Shown here: positions 34,762-43,363 of the stretch, piece after piece
Position numbering within the stretch: position 1 is the first letter of the stretch
Layout: each line of letters opens with the position of its first letter
Source of the DNA: Luteibaculum oceani
GTDB taxonomy: Bacteria; Bacteroidota; Bacteroidia; Flavobacteriales_D; Luteibaculaceae
DNA: 64,000 nucleotides
Assembly (NCBI RefSeq): GCF_007995015.1
Contig: NZ_VORB01000003.1
Coordinates: forward strand, 62,001-126,000
Reading direction: 5' to 3'
The notes under the pieces: generated by a model
Database searches by the model: none
Told to the model about the DNA's origin: nothing
Seen by the model: the letters and a program-made list of their open reading frames with translations, nothing else
Translations under genes and position numbers: made by a program

Positions 34762-36765
34762 TTAAAGTATTTTGTCAATTTCCTTTTTCCAATCTTCGGT
34801 CTTTTCCTCAACCATCTCGGTCATATCAATTTCCCTTTTGTGGCTATTCTCAAATTCTTCTTCAAGGAATTTCAACTTCGCCTTGTTTAGCTTGGGCTGT
34901 ACCTTTGTTAAAACAGCTAACTTTCTCCAATCCTTTTGCACTTCCTTTAGGTAATTTTCATTCCAATCTATGAATGAGTAACCGTCTTGATTCAGAGCCT
35001 CTAATCTTCGCCAGTAGGCATAAACAAAATTGTTTACCACCTCTTCAACCACCTCTATATCTTTTATTTCTCCGTTGATTTGTTTCAATCGCAACTCCTC
35101 TAGTAACACTTTGGACTTACCTGTAATTTGTTTGCAGATTTTGAAGAATTCTATAGGGAGCATCTCCTGCTTTAACTCTTCACTGTACAACCTATCTAAA
35201 GCATCAAAATTTTTCTGTAACCTTCTATCCAGGGTGTCAATAAACCTATTGTATTCAACAAATTTCTGGGTTAAGGCTTCTTTCCGCTTTTCCAGAAGGA
35301 ATACATTGAATTGATTTCTAAACTGAATTTCTAAAAGAGCTGGAGCATCAATGTTTTCTAGCCATTCTGCTTCTAATATTTCAAACTCCTCTCCCAGGGT
35401 TGCTAAAGCCTCAGCATTCGGGGAAAGTGTTCTAAAAGATTTATCGACTACTGTATCCACATTCTGAACCACGTACGGATACTTCTTCTTAAACTTGATT
35501 TTCTCGTATGCGATTTTACTCTGCTCTTTTTCTAGGCGCTCTTGTTCTTTTTCAAGCAGATCTTCAGATTTATCGTGCAATTCTTTTTCGCTTTCATAGC
35601 TAGCAATGTATTGCTTATCACGCTTGCTAGTTAGTTTGTACGACTGTTTGTAGAATGAATCCCACTCTCTTTCTCTTACATACTCGTTTTTACGGGTAAT
35701 TTCTATGTAATTCATAGTGGTGTCCATCACCTCTTTCATACGGGTGAACATCCCCCTACTTTCTCTTTCTGGAATGTTTTCTTTTATGAATTTTCGATAT
35801 TCCTCATCGTTTAATATTTGAAGAAATCTGAAATAGCGCAAAGCTTTTGTTCGCGAGTTGTTGGGGAAATACGCAATCGCGTCCTCAGCCAGGAAAATCA
35901 ATTTTTCTAGATACTCTAGCTGCTCATATTGGTGTAACACCTCCTCGTAGGGATAAAAACTATTATCATACATCTTTTCACAATGCATTTTTACCCGCTT
36001 AGGTCCCTGAACAAAATCTCTTACCCCAAGGGTATCATGACGCAATTGCCACATCGGGTTACTTGGTAGGTGACGCGTTAAGAAACTATCGCTAGAAACT
36101 AAAAACCACGAATAGCCCGGATCCTTTACAAACCCGATCTTTCCAGTGTACTCCTTTACGGTATCTGTATTTACTTCAGGAACCTTAATAAGGTCTCTTC
36201 CTTTTTCCTTTAGTTTTTTGTTTTGCTCCTCAATTCGCTTGATATATTTTTCTTGCTTATCAACCGGATCGGGTTCCTTCTCCTTGTATAGAGACCCTAT
36301 GTACCCAGCGTCCCATGTGGGATCGGCCAATTCCCATTTGCCATTTATCTTAATGGCTATCCAAGCATGATCGTCTAAAACAATACTTGGAATAAAATAA
36401 GGTGCTCCAGAATTGGTATATCCCTGAACTTCTTCCCATTCTATGTCCACTTCGGAAAGAAGAGCGCCTAATAGAAAAACATAGCCAGTGCAAACCGCTT
36501 TTTGCTCCTTTAAAACATTCTCAGGGCCATTGAAAAAGGTAACCTTTCCCTTTTGCGTTTTTTCGTAATCGTATTCGATATTATTGATAACCCAAGTGTA
36601 TAGCGCCCTTACTTTTTCTCGCTCCGACTTAAAATCGGCTGTTAGATATTGAGCTAGTTCTGGAACGGATTCCCGTATTTTTTTTGGGATTTCGTTATGT
36701 TCTTTAGGACTGGAAAAAAGGGAGAGGGACAGCAATAAAAAAGCCGCGAGGCAATTGATCTTCAT
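34762..36765 (-). CDS. Exported transglutaminase-like protein with long coiled-coil region
   Basis: 667 residues from ATG 36765 (an upstream ATG at 36783 adds six residues). Signal peptide to about residue 19. The transglutaminase core follows: RALYTWVINNIEYDYE, the Cys in KAVCTGYVFLLG (Cys92), His in LDDHAWIAI (His133) and Asp in ELADPTWDAG (Asp148), so the triad is intact. The remaining 450 residues are largely helical and charged (for example KSEDLLEKEQERLEKEQSK). Such proteins are usually proteases or protein-crosslinkers in the envelope; no substrate is clear. It lies 106 bases after the coiled-coil gene at 36872, on the same strand. Confidence 0.82.
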   Translation of the reverse strand: MKINCLAAFLLLSLSLFSSPKEHNEIPKKIRESVPELAQYLTADFKSEREKVRALYTWVINNIEYDYEKTQKGKVTFFNGPENVLKEQKAVCTGYVFLLGALLSEVDIEWEEVQGYTNSGAPYFIPSIVLDDHAWIAIKINGKWELADPTWDAGYIGSLYKEKEPDPVDKQEKYIKRIEEQNKKLKEKGRDLIKVPEVNTDTVKEYTGKIGFVKDPGYSWFLVSSDSFLTRHLPSNPMWQLRHDTLGVRDFVQGPKRVKMHCEKMYDNSFYPYEEVLHQYEQLEYLEKLIFLAEDAIAYFPNNSRTKALRYFRFLQILNDEEYRKFIKENIPERESRGMFTRMKEVMDTTMNYIEITRKNEYVREREWDSFYKQSYKLTSKRDKQYIASYESEKELHDKSEDLLEKEQERLEKEQSKIAYEKIKFKKKYPYVVQNVDTVVDKSFRTLSPNAEALATLGEEFEILEAEWLENIDAPALLEIQFRNQFNVFLLEKRKEALTQKFVEYNRFIDTLDRRLQKNFDALDRLYSEELKQEMLPIEFFKICKQITGKSKVLLEELRLKQINGEIKDIEVVEEVVNNFVYAYWRRLEALNQDGYSFIDWNENYLKEVQKDWRKLAVLTKVQPKLNKAKLKFLEEEFENSHKREIDMTEMVEEKTEDWKKEIDKIL

Positions 36766-36819
36766 GGTAAAATTGATAAACAATTCTACAAATAAAGAGC
36801 AATTATTTCTCGCGGCTTT
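36740..36819 (-). promoter_or_regulatory. Terminator-like hairpin that encloses the transglutaminase start codon
   Basis: Two 11-base arms, 36809-36819 and 36740-36750, pair perfectly as AAAGCCGCGAG/CTCGCGGCTTT and are followed on the minus strand by T6. The 58-base loop holds the start codon (36763-36765). Folding would hide or end the transcript within the signal-peptide codons. Regulation is inferred from the shape only. Confidence 0.4.
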
Positions 36820-36871
36820 GTTAAGGCTAGCTTAATATTTAACAATATTGAAAACTAACCCCCTTCCCCGA

Positions 36872-37843
36872 TTAATTACTTCTCGCCACTAAATCTTTGT
36901 GTTTAGATTCAGACTCCTTCTCCCAAATTTTTTCTTCACTATTTAAGAAGTGCTCTAAACGGGCCTGGAATTTTCTTATTTCGTTAAGAGTATTGTCGCC
37001 AGCTTCCTCTAGGAACTTAGCATTCTTTTGGTTAACCAGTTTGGCTTGTTGAATGGAGGCGATGTATTTTTCATCCATATCTAACAATAGCGCGGCATAA
37101 TGCCTTTGAATTATTTCCTTTTCAGTTTGATCTCTATTGGCAAACCTGCGCTCAATCTCCCCATCAATAGCTGGATAGATATCGTGCATAAAATCTAGAT
37201 GTCTAAATATTTCTGATCCGTTTACCGAAGTCGCCAGGCTATCCTGATACAATATCTTAAGCTTGTCTAATTCCTTAGCAAGATTCTTGTTAATCTTTTG
37301 AACCTCGTTGTACGCTGTGTATTCATCAAGTTTCATTGCTTGCTTTCTGCGTTCTATCAGCGTAAGAATTTTATTACTACTTGCTAGAATAGATTCACCA
37401 ACGGGTGGATTGAAAGTATCATTCCAATACCAATTTAAAAGCTGATAATAACCCGACAGTTCCACCATAAAGGATTGTAGATCCGCTACCTTTTTGGTTT
37501 CTTCCGGCTTTTCTTTAGCCTCGCAGGCCTTTAGTGTTTCGAATCTTTCGGTAAGATTTTCACTCCATTCATAGGTTTGGGTTTCGTACTTGTACAAATC
37601 CTTTTCGGAGTCTTCTATTTTACTCAGGTACCTCTTTTGCCAACGGTTCTTCTTTTTTAATAAGCGTCTATACTTCCAACCTAGTTTGTAAACGTTGTCG
37701 GATAAGCTTGCATTTTTATCTTCGTCGAAGTCTGCGTTAATAATTTGTGCATCTAAATTTGATGCTTCGGGGCGCGTATCCTTATCTTGGGCAAACGCCG
37801 AGATGGAAAACGCCATTAGAAGGAGTAAAATTGATCGGGCCAT
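36872..37843 (-). CDS. Exported coiled-coil protein of unknown function
   Basis: 323 residues. Signal peptide to about residue 18 (ISAFAQ). The rest is helical: KYRRLLKKKNRWQKRYLSKIE, EVQKINKNLAKELDKLK and QRHYAALLLDMDEKYIASI suggest several long helices and a helical bundle. A single pair of Trp-rich turns (LLNWYWNDTF) sits in the middle. No known domain recognised. It precedes the transglutaminase-like gene on the same strand and both proteins are exported and helix-rich, so they may work together. Confidence 0.6.
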   Translation of the reverse strand: MARSILLLLMAFSISAFAQDKDTRPEASNLDAQIINADFDEDKNASLSDNVYKLGWKYRRLLKKKNRWQKRYLSKIEDSEKDLYKYETQTYEWSENLTERFETLKACEAKEKPEETKKVADLQSFMVELSGYYQLLNWYWNDTFNPPVGESILASSNKILTLIERRKQAMKLDEYTAYNEVQKINKNLAKELDKLKILYQDSLATSVNGSEIFRHLDFMHDIYPAIDGEIERRFANRDQTEKEIIQRHYAALLLDMDEKYIASIQQAKLVNQKNAKFLEEAGDNTLNEIRKFQARLEHFLNSEEKIWEKESESKHKDLVARSN

Positions 37844-37975
37844 AGGACAGAGATTTGGTTTAAAATTACTGGGGAGTTCACGGAAATCAGACTAAAACAA
37901 CATTAGTCACCCCCATTTTTAACTAATATCAAGCAATTGACATTCAACTAATTAAATAGTATATAAAGGGATAAA

Positions 37976-39022
37976 ATGAGTGCATCGATAGACCACAACA
38001 ATATTTCGAAGAAGAAACCCTTTTTCCCCGTTAGTGACAGACTAGAAAGATATCTTAGGGATTATCAAAGAAAATGCAAGTTACCGGTAGAGTACGACGA
38101 TCTTTTGCACTATAGCCAATCCTTCCCTCTAACCGACGACAATGGTGTTGACACACTGTGGGAAACAGTGATGTACGATCCATCCACCCAGGAAGAATTG
38201 AATATTGGGTTGACAGCGATTTACACCCTGTTAAAAACCGATGGTGATGATAGAGTTAAACGCCACTTGTACGTTAGTAGAATAGATTATTGCTGTTTTG
38301 GTAATAGTAATCCATTCCGCATTAGAATAGTGAACAAGTTTAACGACAACTACGACTATTTCTACATTAAAAAAGTAGATGCAAGTAGGATTTATGGTTT
38401 GGAGTTGGAGCACCTTTTGTCGCCAGACCGGATTAACTTTTTAGTTGGAGATAATTCGCTGATTGAAGAACACATTGCGGGAATTCCTGGTGATGTATTC
38501 ATTCAAAACTATTTGCATTCCCCACAAATAAACAGAGTAAGGGTGGCCAAAGAGTTTGTTAAATTCAATGAGCGTAGCTTTGTTCGGCTCTTGGGTGATA
38601 TGCGATCGTACAACTACGTGGTAAATATTACACCCGACTTCGATAACGAGCAATATAGAATACGTGCTATTGATTTCGATCAGCAATGCTACGAGGGGCG
38701 AAGAACCATGTACCTCCCACAGTATTTTAAAGAGAACAACCCAGTAGTTGATTTTTGTGTGGAATTAATAAACGAAGAAACAGCCCGACAATACCAATAT
38801 GAGGAGCGCACCCTAATTGCACGAAGACTGATTTCCTATCGATACCAAATAAAGGCTTTAATAGATTGCATGCGGAAAGATCACATCTCGAAACAGGAGA
38901 AAGTAGACCAACTTCGCGAAGAATTAGCAAATCATCACCGCGATCCCAAGTTTTTGAAGTGTAAAAACATGGGAGACCTACTTAGAAGAAACCTGTACAA
39001 AACCCTTGCTAAGACCCTGTAA
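37976..39022 (+). CDS. Uncharacterised protein with protein-kinase-like fold signature
   Basis: 348 residues, no signal peptide or membrane helix, so cytoplasmic. No family recognised by name. From about residue 115 I read an ordered set of kinase-like elements: a strand with FYIKKVD (Lys132/133, candidate ATP lysine), a helix with ELEHLL (Glu143/145), a linker IEEHIAGIPGDVF, then LLGDMRSYNYVV (Asp208, four residues, Asn213, the spacing of the HRDxxxxN catalytic loop) and RAIDFDQQ (Asp233, candidate metal-binding DFG equivalent). The N-terminal 110 and the C-terminal 100 residues match nothing known. The kinase reading is an inference. It is single, with a helicase gene behind it on the same strand. 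Confidence 0.6.
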   Translation: MSASIDHNNISKKKPFFPVSDRLERYLRDYQRKCKLPVEYDDLLHYSQSFPLTDDNGVDTLWETVMYDPSTQEELNIGLTAIYTLLKTDGDDRVKRHLYVSRIDYCCFGNSNPFRIRIVNKFNDNYDYFYIKKVDASRIYGLELEHLLSPDRINFLVGDNSLIEEHIAGIPGDVFIQNYLHSPQINRVRVAKEFVKFNERSFVRLLGDMRSYNYVVNITPDFDNEQYRIRAIDFDQQCYEGRRTMYLPQYFKENNPVVDFCVELINEETARQYQYEERTLIARRLISYRYQIKALIDCMRKDHISKQEKVDQLREELANHHRDPKFLKCKNMGDLLRRNLYKTLAKTL

Positions 39023-39091
39023 GGCAAAATATTGAAACATCCCATCCCTTGGAATCTCGGATGGATATTGGAGAATCTTAACGGGATTCAT

Positions 39092-39123
39092 TTGTCTTTG
39101 CCCCTATAAAAGCCCTATTTTTG
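39092..39123 (+). promoter_or_regulatory. Promoter of the helicase gene (TTG-N21-TATTTTTG)
   Basis: TTG (39092-39094), 21 bases, TATTTTTG (39116-39123) followed by C: a full match to the Bacteroidota consensus. It separates the helicase from the gene at 37976. Confidence 0.75.
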
Positions 39124-39142
39124 CACGTTTTCTTTTTTAGGC

Positions 39143-40669
39143 ATGGCAGAAAATCAATACGAACTACTCGAGAAAAAACAGGGTAAAAAATTTTACAACT
39201 ATCAGCAAAAAGCACTCGATCAGATTTTCGTAAAGATTAATGAAAATCCAACCCATTATAACCTACTTTATCAACTTCCAACCGGGGGTGGTAAAACGGT
39301 TATTTTTTCGGGGATAGCTAGAAGATATATCCAGGAAGTATCCAAAAAGGTACTTATTCTCACCCATAGAATTGAATTGTGTGGCCAAACCTCCAACATG
39401 TTGGATGAGTTTGGTGTACCCAACAAAATAATAGATAGTAAGGTAAAAAAATTACCTACCGACGATCCGCACCTTTGTTATGTTGCCATGGTTGAGACCC
39501 TGAACAACAGACTACAAGAAGGGGTGATGGATTTTAAAGATGTTGGACTGGTGATTGTCGATGAGGCACACTACAATTCTTTCAGAAAACTATTTAAGTA
39601 TTTCGAAGAGCAGGTAATTTTAGGAGTTACCGCAACACCGTTAAGCTCTAACGCCAAACTACCGATGTACGAGGTGTACAAAGAATTAATAGTTGGCGAC
39701 TCCATCCGATCTTTGATTAAGCAAGGGTTTCTAGCAAAGGGAATTACCTACACCTACGATGTTAACCTCACGTCTTTAAAAGTGGGAACCAACGGTGACT
39801 ACACCGTTGCATCCTCCGAGAAGTTATACTCCTCAATTATAATGCAGGAAAAATTACTGCAGGCATATGAGGAAAAGGCCTTGGGAAAAAAGACCTTGAT
39901 CTTTAATAACGGAATCAACACTTCAAAGTACGTTCTTGGACTTTTTAGAGAAGCGGGCTACGATATCCGTCATCTCGACAATACCAGCAATTCTAAAGAG
40001 AGAAAAGAAACGCTTAAATGGTTTAAAGAAAAACCCGATGCGATTTTAACTTCTGTAGGTCTCTTAACCACTGGTTTTGATGAACCAACCGTAGAGTCTA
40101 TTATACTAAATAGGGCTACGAGATCACTTACCTTATATCACCAGATGATAGGTAGAGGTTCGCGTATTTTACCTGGAAAGGATGAATTTCAAATCATAGA
40201 CCTAGGTAATAACGCAGCACGGTTTGGATTATGGGATTCTCCATTAGACTGGCAACATATTTTCCAATCACCTGAGGATTATTACGACAATTTAGTTTCG
40301 GACGAAGAGATACAGCGCCATTTCCAATATGAAATGCCCGATAGCCTTCGCAGTAAATTTGCCAATACCGAAGATGTCACCTTTGATATAAAAGGGGAAT
40401 ACAAAAGAGCTATTGCTGAGGGTAAAAAACCTCGAATTGTAATTGAAAAGGCCATCTCTCACCATGCTAAAATGTGTATAGAAAATAGCGACGATTTATT
40501 TGACGCTAAAGCACTTGCCCGTGAGTTAAAGGAAGATATCAATTACAAAGTGCGCCTTTATTCTTACTGCATTTGTAAAACAACCAACAACTACTTAAAG
40601 TGGTTGGAAGAAGATTACACCAGACGACTAAACGGAAAAATCAGCGAGGAGTACGCCGCCGTTATGTAG
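39143..40669 (+). CDS. SF2 DEAD/DEAH-box helicase
   Basis: 508 residues. Motif I PTGGGKT (46-52), Ia LTHRIEL, II VDEAH (139-143), III VTATP, IV-V SVGLLTTGFDEPTVES, VI HQMIGRGSR. Both RecA-like domains are complete, up to about residue 370. The last 140 residues form a separate charged region (AISHHAKMCIENSDDLFDA and others) that I do not recognise. RadD/YejH-type helicases have a similar two-domain core, so a role in DNA repair or unwinding is possible. The Bacteroidota promoter lies 20 bases upstream of the start. Confidence 0.88.
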   Translation: MAENQYELLEKKQGKKFYNYQQKALDQIFVKINENPTHYNLLYQLPTGGGKTVIFSGIARRYIQEVSKKVLILTHRIELCGQTSNMLDEFGVPNKIIDSKVKKLPTDDPHLCYVAMVETLNNRLQEGVMDFKDVGLVIVDEAHYNSFRKLFKYFEEQVILGVTATPLSSNAKLPMYEVYKELIVGDSIRSLIKQGFLAKGITYTYDVNLTSLKVGTNGDYTVASSEKLYSSIIMQEKLLQAYEEKALGKKTLIFNNGINTSKYVLGLFREAGYDIRHLDNTSNSKERKETLKWFKEKPDAILTSVGLLTTGFDEPTVESIILNRATRSLTLYHQMIGRGSRILPGKDEFQIIDLGNNAARFGLWDSPLDWQHIFQSPEDYYDNLVSDEEIQRHFQYEMPDSLRSKFANTEDVTFDIKGEYKRAIAEGKKPRIVIEKAISHHAKMCIENSDDLFDAKALARELKEDINYKVRLYSYCICKTTNNYLKWLEEDYTRRLNGKISEEYAAVM

Positions 40670-40750
40670 CTTAACATTTTATAAAATTCCTTTCCGAACA
40701 TTTAGCAGCCTAGGACGTCTATATATGTGTAACCCAATAAATTACGCACT

Positions 40751-41224
40751 ATGGCTACGTCACAACAAATTGCTCAAAACTTCGGAACAGAAGACAGCAA
40801 ATTATTAACGGCTACCACAATTGCAGGGATTTTTATCTGCATTTCGTTTATTGGTTTCTTTTTAATAATGCAGGCGCTTAACCTTGCTGGAATGGTTTGG
40901 TTAAGAAGCTTTAACGGGGTATTTTTAGGTCTCGGGATATGGCTCATTTTGAGACATTTTAGGGACAGCCAAGACCACAAGCTCGAATTTTTAGATGGTA
41001 TAAGAATTGGTTTAAGAACCACCGTAATTGCCGTTTTACCATTTTCCTTTTTTATGTTTTTAGTACTTAGCCTTAATACAGGGTTTTTGGAATACATTCA
41101 GCAAAATGCATGGTGTGGAGAGTTTGTAACGCCCATTTCAGCAGCCGGAATGTTAAGCATTGAAGGGATTATTTCGGGCTTTATGATGTCTTACGTTTTT
41201 ATGATGTCATTGAAAAGGTCTTAG
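40751..41224 (+). CDS. Four-helix membrane protein, DUF4199-like
   Basis: 157 residues with four membrane helices (about 20-42, 48-66, 84-108, 130-150) and a soluble N-terminus. The central FRDSQDHKLEFLDGIRIGLRT between helices two and three resembles the DUF4199 family of Bacteroidota inner-membrane proteins. Function unknown. Separated from the helicase by 81 bases, with its own terminator. Confidence 0.6.
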   Translation: MATSQQIAQNFGTEDSKLLTATTIAGIFICISFIGFFLIMQALNLAGMVWLRSFNGVFLGLGIWLILRHFRDSQDHKLEFLDGIRIGLRTTVIAVLPFSFFMFLVLSLNTGFLEYIQQNAWCGEFVTPISAAGMLSIEGIISGFMMSYVFMMSLKRS

Positions 41225-41247
41225 ATTTAACCCCATTAAACGATTAG

Positions 41248-41278
41248 AGCCTGGATTATTTTTCCAGGCTTTTTTAAT
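41248..41278 (+). terminator. Terminator after the DUF4199-like gene
   Basis: AGCCTGGA, a TTATTT loop, TCCAGGCTTTTTT, 23 bases after the stop. Confidence 0.88.
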
Positions 41279-41396
41279 TTAGGAGCATCAGCTCTAAAAA
41301 TGACCGCAGGTCAGGATATATTGTTAAGAATTTTATTTATCCTTTATCAAAGCGTACTTTAGCAGCTGAAAAAAATTTAAGTAGTAAAATCACATC

Positions 41397-42308
41397 GTGG
41401 GAAAAGAAAAAGTAACACTCGAACAAATAACCCAACTCGACTTTAACACCGTTATCTGGATAGCAGCACCAATTATGTTTGCTTTGGTTGGTTTAGAATA
41501 TTTTATAACCACCCGAAAAAACATGAATGCATATACCGGTAAAGATTTTCTTGCCAGTGCTGCCATAGGGTTTGGAAACCTATTTGTAAACGGACTAACC
41601 AAAATTGGTGTGTTCTCCATTATTGTATTTTTCTACAACATCACTCCATGGAGCATCCCGCCTACTTGGTGGTCTTATTTACTTTGTTTAGTGGTTTTGG
41701 ATTTCTGCCGCTACTGGGCACATAGAATTGCCCACGAGCAAAGATTTTGGTGGTCTACACACGTTGTACACCACTCTTCTGAACATTACAATTTTTCGGT
41801 TTCATTCAGGTTATCTTGGACCCAAAACCTCAAGCTGGTATTTTTCTTGCCGGTAATTATGATGGGCTTTGATCCTGTAGTATTCTTCATTATTCACCAA
41901 ATTGAAGTCCTTTACCAATTTTGGATACACACAGAGCTTATTAGAAAGTTACCTAAGCCAATTGAATTCATCTTCACAACCCCTTCGCACCACCGAGTTC
42001 ACCACGCTAAAAACGATAAGTACATAGACAAAAATTACGGGTCTACCTTTATCATTTGGGATAGAATTTTTGGAACCTTTCAACCGGAAGAGGAGCAACC
42101 TGTATATGGAATTACCAAGCCGGTTAATTCGTATAACCCTGTAGTATTAGTTTTCCACGCATGGGGAGATTTAATAAAGGACATTTACAAACGTCCTACC
42201 AAAGCCCTACAAATTATGTTTGGAAGCCCAACGGATTGGGAGCGTGAGGAAATGAAGAAAAGAGAAGTTAAAACGACTACAAGAAAGGCTACAAAGCAAG
42301 CCGCTTAA
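41397..42308 (+). CDS. Sterol desaturase / fatty acid hydroxylase family protein
   Basis: 303 residues with a GTG start; a stop codon lies four codons upstream and the first ATG is 26 codons inside. About four membrane helices. The di-iron histidine clusters are complete: HRIAH (HxxxH), STHVVHHSSEHYN (HxxHH), and HHRVHHAKN (HxxHH). It should use molecular oxygen to hydroxylate a lipid in the inner membrane; the substrate in Bacteroidota is often a fatty acid or carotenoid-like lipid and cannot be told here. Six bases separate it from convergent murB. Confidence 0.87.
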   Translation: MGKEKVTLEQITQLDFNTVIWIAAPIMFALVGLEYFITTRKNMNAYTGKDFLASAAIGFGNLFVNGLTKIGVFSIIVFFYNITPWSIPPTWWSYLLCLVVLDFCRYWAHRIAHEQRFWWSTHVVHHSSEHYNFSVSFRLSWTQNLKLVFFLPVIMMGFDPVVFFIIHQIEVLYQFWIHTELIRKLPKPIEFIFTTPSHHRVHHAKNDKYIDKNYGSTFIIWDRIFGTFQPEEEQPVYGITKPVNSYNPVVLVFHAWGDLIKDIYKRPTKALQIMFGSPTDWEREEMKKREVKTTTRKATKQAA

Positions 42309-42314
42309 TCATTA

Positions 42315-43328
42315 TTACCAGATATTTACTTCGGGTTCAAGGCTAATTCCAAATTGGTCTTGAACCTTTTTTATTACCTCTTGGGCCATACTCCATATTT
42401 CGGTACCCGTGGCTTGCCCATAATTAACCAAAACAAGGGCTTGCTTATCATGGACACCACAATTTCCAAATCTTTTCCCTTTAAGGCCGGCCTGCTCTAT
42501 TAACCAGCCTGCAGCCAATTTTACTCCGTTTGGATTGGGGTAATTTGGCAAATTCGGAAACTTAGATTTTAATTCCTCCGCGGTATTTACATCTACAACG
42601 GGATTTTTAAAAAAGGATCCGCTATTGCCCAACTCCTTTGGATCGGGCAATTTACTCTGACGAATTGCAATAACAGCTGCACTTACGTCTTTAGGCGTGG
42701 GAGAGGCAATACCCATTTTTTCTAATTCGCTTTGGATGGCTCCATACGAGGTTTCCACCTGCACCTTTTTGATTAGTCTAAAGCGAACTTTATAAATGAG
42801 AATTTTCCCTTTGAGATCTCGTTTGAAAATGGAATCTCTATAACCAAAATCACAATCTTTATTTTTTACACTCCTGGTAACCCCACTTTCAAGTTCTAAA
42901 TAAAAAACAGTATCGATAAGCTCTTTTACCTCTACCCCGTATGCTCCAATATTTTGGATGGGTGCAGCCCCTACATTCCCGGGAATAAGTGAAAGATTTT
43001 CAATACCGTACCAGCCATTTTCAAGACAATGCAGTACAAACTTATGCCAGTTTAAGCCCCCATCTACATCCACCCAAACATGGGTTTCGTTTTCATCGAC
43101 CACCTCTACCTTTGAAAAAGTTGGATGCATAATGAAATATGGCAAATCACGAGTAATGAGCACATTGGAACCACCCCCTAAAATTTTAACCTCTCGCTTT
43201 TGCTTATCGGCCCATTCGAGTTGTTCCTTAATTTCATCTAACGAACCGGGGGCGCCAAAGTAATTGGCCAACACCGGTAGGCCAAATGTATTATAGGACT
43301 TAAGGTTGTGCTTTTCGTGAATTTTCAT
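42315..43328 (-). CDS. murB: UDP-N-acetylenolpyruvoylglucosamine reductase
   Basis: 337 residues. NADPH-dependent reduction in peptidoglycan precursor synthesis, cytoplasmic, FAD-bound. LGGGSNVLI and SLIPGNVGAAPIQNIGAYGVE carry the FAD loop. The proton-donor Ser is in GNSGSFFKNP, and AGWLIEQAG and CGVHDKQALVLVN follow near the end, as in type I MurB. Third gene of a row with ftsE and the glycosyltransferase, 35 bases after the latter. Confidence 0.96.
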   Translation of the reverse strand: MKIHEKHNLKSYNTFGLPVLANYFGAPGSLDEIKEQLEWADKQKREVKILGGGSNVLITRDLPYFIMHPTFSKVEVVDENETHVWVDVDGGLNWHKFVLHCLENGWYGIENLSLIPGNVGAAPIQNIGAYGVEVKELIDTVFYLELESGVTRSVKNKDCDFGYRDSIFKRDLKGKILIYKVRFRLIKKVQVETSYGAIQSELEKMGIASPTPKDVSAAVIAIRQSKLPDPKELGNSGSFFKNPVVDVNTAEELKSKFPNLPNYPNPNGVKLAAGWLIEQAGLKGKRFGNCGVHDKQALVLVNYGQATGTEIWSMAQEVIKKVQDQFGISLEPEVNIW

Positions 43329-43363
43329 TGCCTGATTTGTGGCGAAAATAAAGATTAGTGATT

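Noticed and set aside
41279-41396. Possible small gene or RNA between the DUF4199-like and the desaturase-family genes
   Set aside because: No frame, no promoter match and no stable hairpin beyond the upstream terminator.
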